Of a stretch of 64,000 nucleotides of DNA, positions 16,296 to 24,925 are shown piece after piece. The first letter of the stretch is position 1. Each line of letters begins with the position of its first letter. Under the pieces are notes generated by a model. It saw only the letters and a program-made list of their open reading frames with translations. It searched no databases and was not told the origin of the DNA. The stretch lies in NCBI GenBank assembly GCA_910575585.1, contig CAJTGF010000001.1:358006-422005 (forward strand), read 5' to 3'. Made by a program: the position numbers and the translations under genes. The DNA is from Clostridiaceae bacterium (GTDB lineage Bacteria; Bacillota; Clostridia; Lachnospirales; Lachnospiraceae).

Positions 16296-17855
16296 TTGAG
16301 GAAGGTAAGCAGGATCGAACCTGCCGGGACAATATCTTTTAAGCGGAAAAAAGTGGCGGCTTATGCCAGGGGTTCCAGGAACACTCAGCGGCTTATGCAT
16401 TCCGTTTCTGCGTAGATATGCCATTACCGAGCGGTTATCCGTGACAATCCCCAATGGGAGTACGCAGGGGTGTACGCGGACGAAGGGATCAGTGCGACTG
16501 ACACGAGGCACCGCGACGGATTTAACAAAATGGTGCAGGATGCACTGGATGGGAAAATCGACCTTATCGTCACCAAGTCCGTGAGCCGCTTCGCAAGGAA
16601 CACGGTGGACAGCCTCACCACGGTCCGGAAGCTGAAGGAGAAAGGCGTGGAGGTTTATTTCCAGAAGGAGAACATCTACACGCTTGATTCCAAGGGCGAG
16701 CTGCTCATCACCATCATGTCCTCGCTGGCGCAGGAAGAGTCCCGCTCCATTTCGGAAAACGTGACATGGGGGAAACGGAAGCGGTTTGCGGACGGCAAGG
16801 TCAGCTTGGCCTACAGTTCCTTCCTCGGATACCGGAAAGGGGAGGACGGGCAGATGGAGGTTGTGGCGGAAGAGGCGGAGACGGTGCGGCTCATCTATCG
16901 GATGTTCATGCAGGGGCAGACGCCTTATGCTATCGCAAAGTACCTCACGGATAAAGGCATCCCGACGCCGACGGGAAAGAAAACATGGCGGCACAGGACG
17001 GTGGAGAACATCCTTTCCAACGAAAAGTACAAAGGCGATGCCCGCCTGCAGAAGTGCTACACGGTGGACTTCCTTTCCAAGAAGCGCAAGGCGAACGAAG
17101 GGGAGGTGCCGCAGTATTACGTGGAGGGCAGCCATGACGCCATCATCGAGCCTGCGGAGTGGCAGCTCGTGCAGATGGAGATACAGCGGAGGAAGGACCT
17201 GGGGCGGAGCCATAACTGCTGCAGTCCGTTCTCGGCAAAGCTGAAATGCGACGACTGCGGCGAATACTTCGGCTCCAAGGTCTGGCATTCCAACAGCAAG
17301 TACAAGCGGACGATATGGCAGTGCAACGCCAAGTTCAAAGGCGAAAGCAAATGCGCCACGCCCCATCTGTACGAGCAGAGGATAAAGGAGCTGTTCCTTG
17401 AGGCGGCCGGCATCCTGATGGAGAAACGGGAGGAAATCATCGGTGACTGCCGGGCGGTCATGGAAGCTCTGGCGGACTGCGGTTCCATTGACACAGAGAT
17501 GGAAGCGGTCAGCAGCGAGATGGAGGTGACCGCGGGGCTGATCCAAAAACTGGTCGATGAGAACGCCACCCGGAAACTTGACCAGCACGACTACCGCAAA
17601 AAGTATGACGGGTATGCCAGTCGGTACGCTGCTTTGGAGAGCCGGATGGACAGCCTGGAAAAAGAGCGGGAGAGGAAGGAAATTCAGTATGACATTTTCA
17701 GCGGCTTCCTTGCGGGGCTTAACGAAACGGAGGAACTGCCGGTGGACTTCAATGAGAAGCTGTTCCACAGGCTTGTGGATTACGCAACGGTCTATCCGGC
17801 CGGCAGGGTGGTATTCACTTTCCGCAACGGCGTGGAAGTCAGGACGGAGATTTAA
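16296..17855 (+). pseudogene. Large serine recombinase interrupted by an amber codon
   Basis: One continuous frame of 519 codons from TTG 16296 encodes a large serine site-specific recombinase. It has an N-terminal resolvase domain (KKVAAYARGSRNT with the candidate catalytic Ser), GVYADEGISATDTRHRDGFN, the arginine-rich TKSVSRFARNT block, a recombinase domain, a zinc ribbon (CDDCGEYF...C...C) and a C-terminal coiled coil. Codon 40 (16413-16415) is TAG where Gln is expected (HSVSA-stop-ICHYRAVI). The normal YARVS is YARGS. Internal initiation at GTG 16470 would lose the catalytic Ser. It is therefore probably dead unless amber is suppressed. The high GC contrasts with the AT-rich DNA that follows. 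Confidence 0.85.
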
Positions 17856-17863
17856 AGAAGGCA

Positions 17864-17909
17864 GCGGGCAGGTTCTGAGGATTTCCGGATATCCTGCCCG
17901 CCTGTTTTT
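17864..17909 (+). terminator. Recombinase terminator
   Basis: GCGGGCAGG (17864-17872) pairs perfectly with CCTGCCCGC (17893-17901), followed by CTGTTTTTG. It lies 9 bases past the recombinase stop. Confidence 0.85.
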
Positions 17910-18064
17910 GTGTATGGAAAATGCCTGTCGAATAAAGTGTTTTTTTGCATGGAAATCTGCAAGGATTTGAGGTATAATTTCCATGTTGTGGCTTTAAATG
18001 AATTATAACTTCTAATTTACAAAATTTAGGTAACAATAATTTACCGTGTAAAGGAGTGTGTAAT

Positions 18065-19346
18065 ATGAACGAAAATATTGATAGTCATGCCATCTGTGAG
18101 GGGGGTAGATAGTGAAACTAATTGGGTTTGCAAAATCTGTAAAGATTTGCCAAAGTACGCAGGAATGTATTTGAATCAGCGTGAATGTGAAAAAGACAAA
18201 GTGCAGAACGAAAAGGTGCAGAACGCTGATCTCATACAACTAAAATATTATTATGCTTTATTACACCTATTGGATGACATACATATGCGTCCAGAATGTC
18301 CTAACCCAGGAAATGTTGAATCGGAATACACAGTCCGGAAATGCCCAACCCCAGAGCATTTTAACCACTATCGAAACATATATAATATTTATGCGAACAT
18401 TTTGATGTCCGAAAAGGGACTTAATCAAATTAATCTAAGATGTGATATTTGTGCCGTTTTGCCGTATGCTATTTTTTATGATTTAGATATGCTTGCGAAA
18501 AATATGCATAGTGATGAAATGGAGAAAGCACAAAAACTAGAGTTAGACGCAGTGATTACAGACTATTATTTAGAGACAGTTGGTTCTTGTGAACGGTGGG
18601 ACGAGTGTTCAACGGGAGTGGACTGGTTGGAACTGATGAACAGTGTCCAGTTATTAAGGAAATACTTAGAAACGAAAGATCGTAAGGAGTTGCAAATTAG
18701 TTTGAACGATTGGAACAGAGCACGGGCTTGCGACAATATTTTGAACACTGGAGTAAAAACAACTTCTAGAGATTTTCAGACGAAGGACATTCCGTTGTGT
18801 GTGTTGGAAAAGAAAACTCTTGTATATATGGATTTTGGCGTTTATCAACTATATGAGAGTAATGAAGTTTTCCATACACAACTGGATAATTATGTTAAAA
18901 TGGACGAAATACAATTTGTATATAGCCCTACTCATATGGAAGAGGTATGTAGGATGGGCGATTCTACATTTGAGAACAAACGGCGAGAGAACGTTTCAAA
19001 AATTTGTAGTAACTGTGAAGTCCTTCCGGTTCAGGATGGGCGGCTCAGAATTCTCACAGAACCCGTAGATGTATGCTTTACCCGTGCGAAAAAACTTCAG
19101 AATTTGAACCAGTATGCTGAAGAATCAGAATGTGCTACGTTTGAGGTTTTGGAGGAAAAAACGTGTGGATTACTCAAGTGGGACGAAAAAGAGGCGGAAA
19201 AACGCAGAAAGGAAATTTCTGCATTAACATCAACACAGTTATTTGATCCGAATAATGAAACGATTGATAACGAGAGTCTCAATAGGGTATTCTATTTGGC
19301 ACGGGCAGGCCCCCAGGATTATCAGTACGTTTTTGGAAAGCTATGA
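18065..19346 (+). pseudogene. PIN-like-domain protein, frameshifted at a G6 tract and truncated
   Basis: AAAGGAGTGTGTAAT and the ATG at 18065 open a frame MNENIDSHAICEGG that stops after 15 codons. The main body is open in another frame from a run of six G (18100-18105). One G fewer would join them as ...AICEGVDSETNWVCKICKDL... The N-terminal half is Cys-rich (CKICKDL, CDICAVL). The C-terminal half has a PIN-like look: LVYMDFGVYQLYES, later FVYSPTHMEEV. At about 19276 the sequence passes into a flavodoxin tail read out of frame, so the true C-terminus is lost. The function of the intact family is unknown to me. The DNA is AT-rich and foreign-looking. Confidence 0.6.
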
Positions 19347-19527
19347 TTTTTCCGAAAAGACGATTGTTCCATTCTGTACCTCCCATAGCAGCGGGATTGG
19401 TTCCAGCGCTGTGAACCTTCATACACTGTGCCCGGATTCTGTGGAATGGGTGGAGGGAAAGCGGTTTGAGGCCGGAACTTCCAGAGATACTATGGAAGAA
19501 TGGATTCAAAGTATCGGGATTCAATAA
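19276..19527 (+). pseudogene. C-terminal fragment of a flavodoxin
   Basis: The frame ending at 19527 reads SIGYSIWHGQAPRII, then TFLESYDFSEKTIVPFCTSH, SSGIGSSAVNL and a WVEGKRFEAG tail. This matches the C-terminal third of the Flavodoxin_4-type flavodoxins common in Clostridia. The N-terminal FMN-phosphate loop is absent; upstream sequence belongs to the PIN-like gene. This marks a deletion or insertion junction near 19276. Confidence 0.8.
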
Positions 19528-19563
19528 TTCATGTTTTTGAAACAAGGCAAGTATATCTTGCCC

Positions 19564-19600
19564 AAAGAGGTCAGTCTGCCTTGTGCGGATTGACCTTTTT
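19564..19600 (+). terminator. Terminator after the flavodoxin fragment
   Basis: AGGTCA (19568-19573) pairs with TGACCT (19591-19596), extended by GTC/GAT, and is followed by TTTT. It was probably the native flavodoxin terminator. Confidence 0.65.
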
Positions 19601-19635
19601 ACGTTATTTTGATTCTGATGAAAGGAGCTATGAAA

Positions 19636-19761
19636 ATGACAAAAGACATTTTGGTGATTACCTGTGATGCCGGATCTTTTCATGGCATCCAGGAAAGAAT
19701 CACGATGGATGATTCAAAAGTTGTAAACTGGTGTGTATGTGTGTTAAAGAGGAAAAAATAA
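19636..19761 (+). CDS. Short ORF, possible truncated gene
   Basis: A 41-codon frame (MTKDILVITCDAGSFHG...VLKRKK) begins 10 bases after GAAAGGAG. It is not recognised. The start looks genuine but the product is short and the region contains broken genes, so it may be the N-terminus of a truncated protein. Confidence 0.35.
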   Translation: MTKDILVITCDAGSFHGIQERITMDDSKVVNWCVCVLKRKK

Positions 19762-19771
19762 TTTTTCTTTT

Positions 19772-20218
19772 ATGTGCGATATCATGGATAGCAATATTTC
19801 TATATTTGAATCACAGAATATATTTATGAATATTGTCAAAAGTCTTGGTTTTACAATAGAAAGGGATCGTAATGGTCAATTTCGAATTCCTAAAAATATT
19901 GAACCTACCGATTTTATTCAGTTAGTTGCCCTTGAGGAATATACAATAAAAATAGTAGAAGAGAAGAACGGAAGATTATCTCCATGTATGCTAAAAGATT
20001 TTTGCAAAACATTTGTCAGAAATCATACCATTTCGGTAGGATATGGAATTCGTAATTTGAAATCTGTTAGATTAGGAGATTTAAAGGAGGCAGATTTAAA
20101 TTCAATTAGTAATTCAGTTGTTAATGAAACATGTAATGATCCAATGCAAAGGGATAAGTATAATAATCTATGTCCATTTACCTATGTTAGGAGAAACATT
20201 CAACAGATTAACAAATAA
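19772..20218 (+). CDS. Hypothetical AT-rich protein
   Basis: A 148-residue protein (or 144 from ATG 19784), not recognised. It is soluble, without signal or membrane segments, and has a predicted helical N-terminus followed by mixed sequence ending RRNIQQINK. No strong ribosome site is visible. The low GC matches the following two ORFs and differs from the chromosome backbone, suggesting horizontal acquisition. Confidence 0.45.
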   Translation: MCDIMDSNISIFESQNIFMNIVKSLGFTIERDRNGQFRIPKNIEPTDFIQLVALEEYTIKIVEEKNGRLSPCMLKDFCKTFVRNHTISVGYGIRNLKSVRLGDLKEADLNSISNSVVNETCNDPMQRDKYNNLCPFTYVRRNIQQINK

Positions 20219-20235
20219 CAATTGGAGGGTGTAAA

Positions 20236-20544
20236 ATGAATTTTATTTTTTCAGGAAGTAAAGAAAAGTTTGAACAGGAAATTTCAAAATGGATAAAGAA
20301 GAACGATGTTAATAAATTTATTGAAGGCATTACAAAGTTATCTCTATATTTTAGCGATGATGAATATATAACTGTAACAAGTGGCTTTAATAGTCATGCT
20401 GTAGTTAAACTTAATGAAGCAGAAGGAGAAAAATGTGTAGTTTTAGAAATGGTGAGAACAAAATTGCGTATAATTACTGAGGGTGTTTTACCGCCTAGAA
20501 ACAGAGAATGCTTTAATATCAATTTAAACTGTAAATATAGGTGA
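20236..20544 (+). CDS. Hypothetical small protein
   Basis: A 102-residue soluble protein that starts 6 bases after TTGGAGGGTG and lies 17 bases after the previous ORF, so the two may form an operon. The first 50 residues are helical and charged (KEKFEQEISKWIKKND), followed by beta-like sequence. It is not recognised. Immunity-type proteins of polymorphic toxin systems are one possibility, but nothing seen here demonstrates it. Confidence 0.5.
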   Translation: MNFIFSGSKEKFEQEISKWIKKNDVNKFIEGITKLSLYFSDDEYITVTSGFNSHAVVKLNEAEGEKCVVLEMVRTKLRIITEGVLPPRNRECFNINLNCKYR

Positions 20545-20858
20545 GGCAATCAATGTAAAATTGAGGATAAGGATATACAAAAGATTTTTTTGTGTCTATG
20601 TGATAAAAATGTTATACGAGAAAACGGAAATGGTGTATATAAGTATAATTTGTAAAAGATTATAGCCCATGTCTTATCGCACATCTAGAAACAATAAGTC
20701 TTCTGAATCATATATCAAATATTTTTAAGGATTATGGAAGAAAGGAAGCATGTTTTTTCCGCAGAGTGGCTATGAGGGAACTGATTTGTCTCTGAGGTAA
20801 AAATGCAAAACAATATATGAGTGTTTGTTTAAAAAACGTATTGCGAGGGGATTTATGA
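20545..20858. other. Spacer with a gene fragment
   Basis: No complete gene. 20554-20655 is an open frame without a good start (CKIEDKDIQKIFLCLCDKNV... stop TAA), which reads like the C-terminal end of a lost gene. The remainder is AT-rich with stops in all frames. GAGGGGAT near 20845 is the ribosome site of the next ORF. Confidence 0.4.
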
Positions 20859-21137
20859 ATGGGGAAAAGACCTTTGATTATTCATGGAAATGAAGCTATT
20901 GAAGTGGCGAGTGATATAATTGCAGAATTAGCAGGTGTCAATGGATTTGATGTACCGCATTGGATTGAATATGAGGAAGTTAATATAATGGATAAATGTT
21001 TTAAACCGCATAAAAAAACGATTTTGCATGATTATATAGGTGCTTCATATTCATTTAGTATATATTACCTGTTGGATAAGCATTTTCCGATGGCAGTCAT
21101 TAACCAATTGAAAGAATTATTTGATTTCTATAAATGA
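20859..21137 (+). CDS. Hypothetical small protein
   Basis: A 92-residue protein beginning MGKRPLIIHGNEAIEVASDI, soluble, no recognised domain. A GAGGGGAT ribosome site precedes the ATG. The high Tyr/His/Phe content and the isolated position in an AT-rich block suggest accessory DNA. A hairpin plus T-run follows. Confidence 0.5.
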   Translation: MGKRPLIIHGNEAIEVASDIIAELAGVNGFDVPHWIEYEEVNIMDKCFKPHKKTILHDYIGASYSFSIYYLLDKHFPMAVINQLKELFDFYK

Positions 21138-21144
21138 CAATATG

Positions 21145-21174
21145 AGAAAAGGGCTGGTCAATGGCTCTTTTTTC
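21145..21174 (+). terminator. Rho-independent terminator
   Basis: AAAAGGGC (21147-21154) pairs with GCTCTTTT (21164-21171, one G-T wobble) followed by further T. It lies 8 bases past the preceding ORF. Confidence 0.6.
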
Positions 21175-21370
21175 ATTTTTGTAATTCATGAATTTCTTTA
21201 TTTCTAAAATATAACATTCAAACTAAATTCCCCAATACACATAAAACCGTTTCCTTTTATCAGATAATCTCCGCAGGAAATAAAATCGATAAATCTGAAA
21301 AATGAAGATATTTTACAAGACGCAGGAAAAAATAAGAGGTAAAATGGCTTTTGACAAGGAGGTAATCCAC

Positions 21371-22207
21371 ATGAAGAAAGAAAGAAATAAGGACAGTGGT
21401 GTACGATGATGAATTGAGGATGGAGGCATACCGTTTTGAGGGAATCGTGCAGCCTTTTCCAAGCCATTTCCATGAGCATTATGTCATTGGGTTTGTGGAG
21501 AAAGGGGAGCGGGTGCTTTCCTGCCATGACAGGGAATATGCCATAGAGGAAGGGAGCATCGTGCTTTTCAATCCGGGTGACAGCCATGCCTGCGTACAGA
21601 GTGATGAAGGGACGTTTGATTACCGGGGATTTAACATTTCTAAGGAGGTCATGCGCGATCTGGCGGAGGAAGTTACCGGGAAACGGGAGCTTCCGGGATT
21701 TTCAAAGAATGTTATCTGGGATGAGGAAATAGCCTGCCACCTGCATCCTCTGCATGAGATGGTCATGAAAGGGACAGGGGAGTTTAAGAAAGAGGAAACA
21801 TTGCTGTTCCTGCTTTCATACCTCATCCAGAATTACGGGAAGCCATTTGAAAGCTGCATCCCGGAATGCAGGCAGGAGATTGAAAAAGCCTGTGAATACA
21901 TGACAGCGCATTTTACGGAGCGCATTTATTTAGACCAGATATGCCGCCATGCCGGGCTTAGCAAATCAACGCTGCTGCGGGCATTTACAAAAGAAAAAGG
22001 AGTCACGCCGTACCGCTACCTTGAGACGGTCCGCATCAATGAGGCAAAAAAGCTGTTATCGGAAGGAGTGCCGCCCGTGGAGCTGCCATAAAGACAGGGT
22101 TCTCAGACCAGAGCCATTTTACAAATTATTTCAATCAGTTCATAGGGCTTGCGCCGGGGACTTACCGTGAAATGTGGCACTCTTTTTGGTTTGCCCGCAC
22201 CGTATGA
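21371..22207 (+). pseudogene. AraC-family transcriptional regulator with two frameshifts
   Basis: A strong AAGGAGG and ATG at 21371 open a frame (MKKERNKDSG) that soon stops. The regulator body is in the next frame from GTG 21396. It has a cupin-like N-terminal sensor (FPSHFHEHYVIGFVEKGE) and then the first helix-turn-helix (IYLDQICRHAGLSKSTLLRAF). Near 22082 one base is missing: GTGGAGCTGCC should be GTGGAGGCTGCC. The second HTH continues in another frame as AAIKTGFSDQSHFTNYFNQF up to TGA 22205-22207. As written the protein would lack its second HTH and not bind DNA normally. The adjacent DUF2000 gene is a common partner. Confidence 0.8.
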
Positions 22208-22232
22208 TAGGAATGGCGGGACGGAATATGTC

Positions 22233-22484
22233 ATGGCGGGAGAGACGGCCATCGGGATAAAGCGCCAGGGACTTTTATTCCTGCCGGACGGGAACCTGCC
22301 GGATATAGGCTTGGAGGACATCCTGCGGTTTGCAGCGGCAAATGGAATCGTAAGGATACTGGCAGATATTCCGGGAAGGGAAGAACTGCCGGAGCAATAT
22401 GGGCGGTTAGGTTTTTGCAGGGCTTATCTTTACCGCTGTTATCAGAAAAATAAGGAGGCGGAATCCTCCGGAAAAGAGGGATAG
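22233..22484 (+). CDS. Hypothetical protein, possible GNAT-like C-terminal remnant
   Basis: A frame of 84 codons from ATG 22233 (open back to 22149). The end, YGRLGFCRAYLYRCYQKN, resembles the last strand of GNAT acetyltransferases, but the acetyl-CoA loop is not seen. There is no clear ribosome site, so it may be the tail of a larger lost gene between the AraC regulator and DUF2000. Confidence 0.35.
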   Translation: MAGETAIGIKRQGLLFLPDGNLPDIGLEDILRFAAANGIVRILADIPGREELPEQYGRLGFCRAYLYRCYQKNKEAESSGKEG

Positions 22485-22487
22485 AAA

Positions 22488-22910
22488 ATGGATTTACAGA
22501 ATGAAAAATGTGTCATGGTGATTGACGAGAACCTGCCGCTTGGCATCATAGCGAACACGGCGGCGATCATGGGCATCACGCTGGGGAAGCAGATGCCGGA
22601 GGTCGTAGGCGCGAATGTGTATGACAGGACGGGCAACGGGCATTTGGGGATCATTGAATTCCCGGTGCCGATCTTAAAGGGCAATGTGGAGGTGATCAAG
22701 TCTATCCGTGAAAAGCTGTATGAACCGGAGTTTTCGGACTTGACGGTGGTGGATTTTTCAGACCTTGCGCAGGGATGCAAGACCTATGATGAGTTTATTG
22801 AAAAGATGAAGGACGTTCCAGAAACGGAACTGAATTATTATGGGGTTGCTATCTGCGGGGCAAAAAAGAAAGTAAACAAATTGGCAGGAAGTATGGCGCT
22901 GCTGAGATAA
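22488..22910 (+). CDS. DUF2000 family protein
   Basis: A 140-residue soluble protein matching DUF2000, a family with a peptidyl-tRNA-hydrolase-like fold and unknown activity. Signature stretches are CVMVIDENLPLGIIANTAA at residues 8-26 and a C-terminal YGVAICGAKKKVNKLAGSMA. It is frequently adjacent to AraC-type regulators, as here, and could be its target. It starts 4 bases after the preceding ORF. Confidence 0.8.
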   Translation: MDLQNEKCVMVIDENLPLGIIANTAAIMGITLGKQMPEVVGANVYDRTGNGHLGIIEFPVPILKGNVEVIKSIREKLYEPEFSDLTVVDFSDLAQGCKTYDEFIEKMKDVPETELNYYGVAICGAKKKVNKLAGSMALLR

Positions 22911-22927
22911 AGGATATACAAAAGCTA

Positions 22928-22970
22928 ACCGCCGCAGATGGCTTACCACCACATGCGGCGGTCTGCCTTT
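22928..22970 (+). terminator. Hairpin terminator after DUF2000
   Basis: ACCGCCGCA (22928-22936) and TGCGGCGGT (22954-22962) form a perfect 9-bp stem, followed by CTGCCTTTTCC. A second small hairpin (CTGCC/GGCAG) partly overlaps the tail. Confidence 0.75.
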
Positions 22971-23073
22971 TCCGCAGGCAGGCCGGACGACCCGATAAGG
23001 GAAATTGCTTGGAAAGCGAGGAGGTTAGAGGTAATATGCTTACACGGCGATTTGCGTTTCTCCTATATTGGAC

Positions 23074-23122
23074 GAATGGCGATATGCCATATTCGGGTGG
23101 TGGTGTATGAGCCTTCCATACA
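23074..23122. promoter_or_regulatory. Two dyads upstream of blaI, candidate operators
   Basis: GAATGGC (23074-23080) faces GCCATATTC (23086-23094), and TGTATG (23104-23109) faces CATACA (23117-23122). BlaI/MecI repressors bind TACA/TGTA-type dyads upstream of their own operon, so the second dyad is a reasonable autoregulation site. A 24-codon ORF (23037-23111) overlaps it and may or may not be translated. Confidence 0.45.
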
Positions 23123-23203
23123 AAAGCGTCAACATATCTTAATAATTAACGATAATTGACCGATATATAAAATGGAAATAAAAATCGAAAGGAGGGAAAC
23201 GGT

Positions 23204-23617
23204 ATGGCAAAGGAAGAGATTACACCGAGTGAATGGCAGATCATGGAAGTCCTGTGGGCGTGCGGGGAGCCTTTGACATCCTCCGAGGTTTACAAGAGGA
23301 TGCAGGGGAATGTGGATATGTCGATGAGGATGGTGCGGGTGCTGATGAACCGCCTGAACCAGAAGGATATCCTCGGATACACCGTAGATGAGCATGATTC
23401 AAGGGTTTACCACTACTATGTGCTGAAGCAGAAGGAGGAATGCGTGAAGGAGAAAAGCAGGAAGTTTGTGGACAGCTATTTTTCCGGCAGCGGGACAAAT
23501 GCAATGGCGGCACTGCTGCAGAGCTTCGCATTGACAGATGAGCAGATAAAGGAACTGGAGGAGATTCTGGAGAAAAGCAAGGGGCAGAATGCGGAATCCT
23601 CGGATAAAAAGGAATGA
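23204..23617 (+). CDS. blaI: BlaI/MecI-family transcriptional repressor
   Basis: A 137-residue winged-helix repressor. TPSEWQIMEVLWACGEPLTSSEVYKRM is the characteristic N-terminal HTH region; the C-terminal dimerisation/cleavage segment follows. In the known system the M56 peptidase partner triggers its inactivation. Preceded by AAAGGAGGG. It overlaps the next gene by 4 bases, the usual blaI-blaR1 arrangement. No beta-lactamase lies in the window, so the regulated target is unknown. Confidence 0.9.
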   Translation: MAKEEITPSEWQIMEVLWACGEPLTSSEVYKRMQGNVDMSMRMVRVLMNRLNQKDILGYTVDEHDSRVYHYYVLKQKEECVKEKSRKFVDSYFSGSGTNAMAALLQSFALTDEQIKELEEILEKSKGQNAESSDKKE

Positions 23618-24867
23618 TGGCCATGCCCGACTGGAGACAATTAGCCAGCCTTATAAATTTTTGCACGGCTTATTACACTACTCAGCTTGTGCGGTGTGCG
23701 GCATTTTCATTCGTGCTGATCGGGCTTGTGATGCTGCTCCGGAAGATACATTTTTCGGAACGGACATTTTTAAGGGGGATGTCGTGGGCATTGTTCCTGG
23801 TCATCCCGTTTCTTGGAAGATTGAAGATGTTTTATGAAAATGCCGCCGTACTAAAAGCAACATGGAGGATTACGGCAGTAACGGTTTCATGGCTGTGGGG
23901 TGACCGCATTTATATGGCAGGCATTCTGGTGACTGCCATCTGTATATTTGGAAAACGGATACGTCTTCAAAGAACTGTTTCCGGAATGGAAAAAGTTATG
24001 TTTGAAAATGTCCGTATCTATGTTACAGACATGAATATCACGCCATTTACCGTCGGGCTGTTAAAGCCGAAAATCGTCCTGCCGAAAGTGATGGCGGACA
24101 GTTACAGCAAAGATGAGCTTAAGTCTGTTATACAGCATGAGCAGACGCATATCCGGTTAGGGCATTTATGGTTTGGCTTTGCATGGGATATGCTCAGATG
24201 CCTCCTGTGGATCAACCCATTACTGACAGTTTTCCAGAAACATTTCCGTGCAGATATGGAGGACATCTGCGACAGGGTGTGCATACAAAGCAGCAGAAGG
24301 ACGGCTCATGAATATGGGATGGTATTGCTGAAAACCCTCAAACTGCTGAGTTCCGAATCGGAGACTGCACCGCCCATCGTTACCTATGCGGGGGAAAGGG
24401 AATTTGCGGACATGAAAAGGAGGATGGGCGAAATTGCCGGTTTCCGTCCATACCGGAAAAAACTGTGCGTAGGCATGGTAGCCACAGCTTTTCTGATGAT
24501 TGCGGCCATGCTGTTGGCGGTACATACACATTCCTATGCCCGCTGCAATGAAAGCAGGGACATTCTAGTGGGAAATTATGACGGGGAACCTCAAGTTATT
24601 TCTTATGATACCGAGGAATTAAGCCAGATGATTTCATATGATGACAGATACGTTTATGTTGAAAGGCAGGCCTTTGAGGATTTTTTAGAAGAAAACAATG
24701 CGGAAGGAGAAATTTGGATTGTCTTCGGCGGATTTTATAAACTTCCGGGTTTGGCTGGCATAGCGGAATCCTGTATTTATGAAAGCAGTTCAAAAGACAG
24801 GATAATACAGATTCCCTATGAAAGTATAAGGAATTACTGGTATTATGAGCTGCTTGAAATATTATAG
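23614..24867 (+). CDS. BlaR1-type M56 family membrane metallopeptidase
   Basis: A 417-residue membrane protein with several N-terminal hydrophobic segments and the zinc-peptidase motif HEQTH (SVIQHEQTHIRLGH, residues about 171-184), followed by the downstream acidic MEDICDR. A further hydrophobic segment (residues about 287-305) leads to an external tail of about 110 residues. That tail is not the penicillin-binding sensor domain of BlaR1/MecR1: no SxxK or KTG serine-penicillin motifs are seen. It probably senses another envelope signal and cleaves the adjacent BlaI-like repressor. Confidence 0.85.
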   Translation: MMAMPDWRQLASLINFCTAYYTTQLVRCAAFSFVLIGLVMLLRKIHFSERTFLRGMSWALFLVIPFLGRLKMFYENAAVLKATWRITAVTVSWLWGDRIYMAGILVTAICIFGKRIRLQRTVSGMEKVMFENVRIYVTDMNITPFTVGLLKPKIVLPKVMADSYSKDELKSVIQHEQTHIRLGHLWFGFAWDMLRCLLWINPLLTVFQKHFRADMEDICDRVCIQSSRRTAHEYGMVLLKTLKLLSSESETAPPIVTYAGEREFADMKRRMGEIAGFRPYRKKLCVGMVATAFLMIAAMLLAVHTHSYARCNESRDILVGNYDGEPQVISYDTEELSQMISYDDRYVYVERQAFEDFLEENNAEGEIWIVFGGFYKLPGLAGIAESCIYESSSKDRIIQIPYESIRNYWYYELLEIL

Positions 24868-24925
24868 GCCAACTGTACAGTTGAAACGGATTTCAAATAA
24901 ATTTATTATCAAGGAGTAAAAAATT

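Noticed and set aside
16296..17855. This serine recombinase as the invertase of the 27.9-kb switch
   Set aside because: It carries an amber codon and belongs to the large integrase type; the switch sites have the arm-spacer-arm layout of tyrosine-recombinase sites. The invertase is probably elsewhere in the genome.
16293..17984. 563-codon minus-strand ORF opposite the serine recombinase
   Set aside because: It is an antisense shadow of a high-GC gene; no domain, composition rich in His/Arg/Leu, no start signal.
22938..23159. 74-codon plus-strand ORF between DUF2000 and blaI
   Set aside because: It begins inside a terminator hairpin and covers probable operator dyads; no convincing ribosome site.
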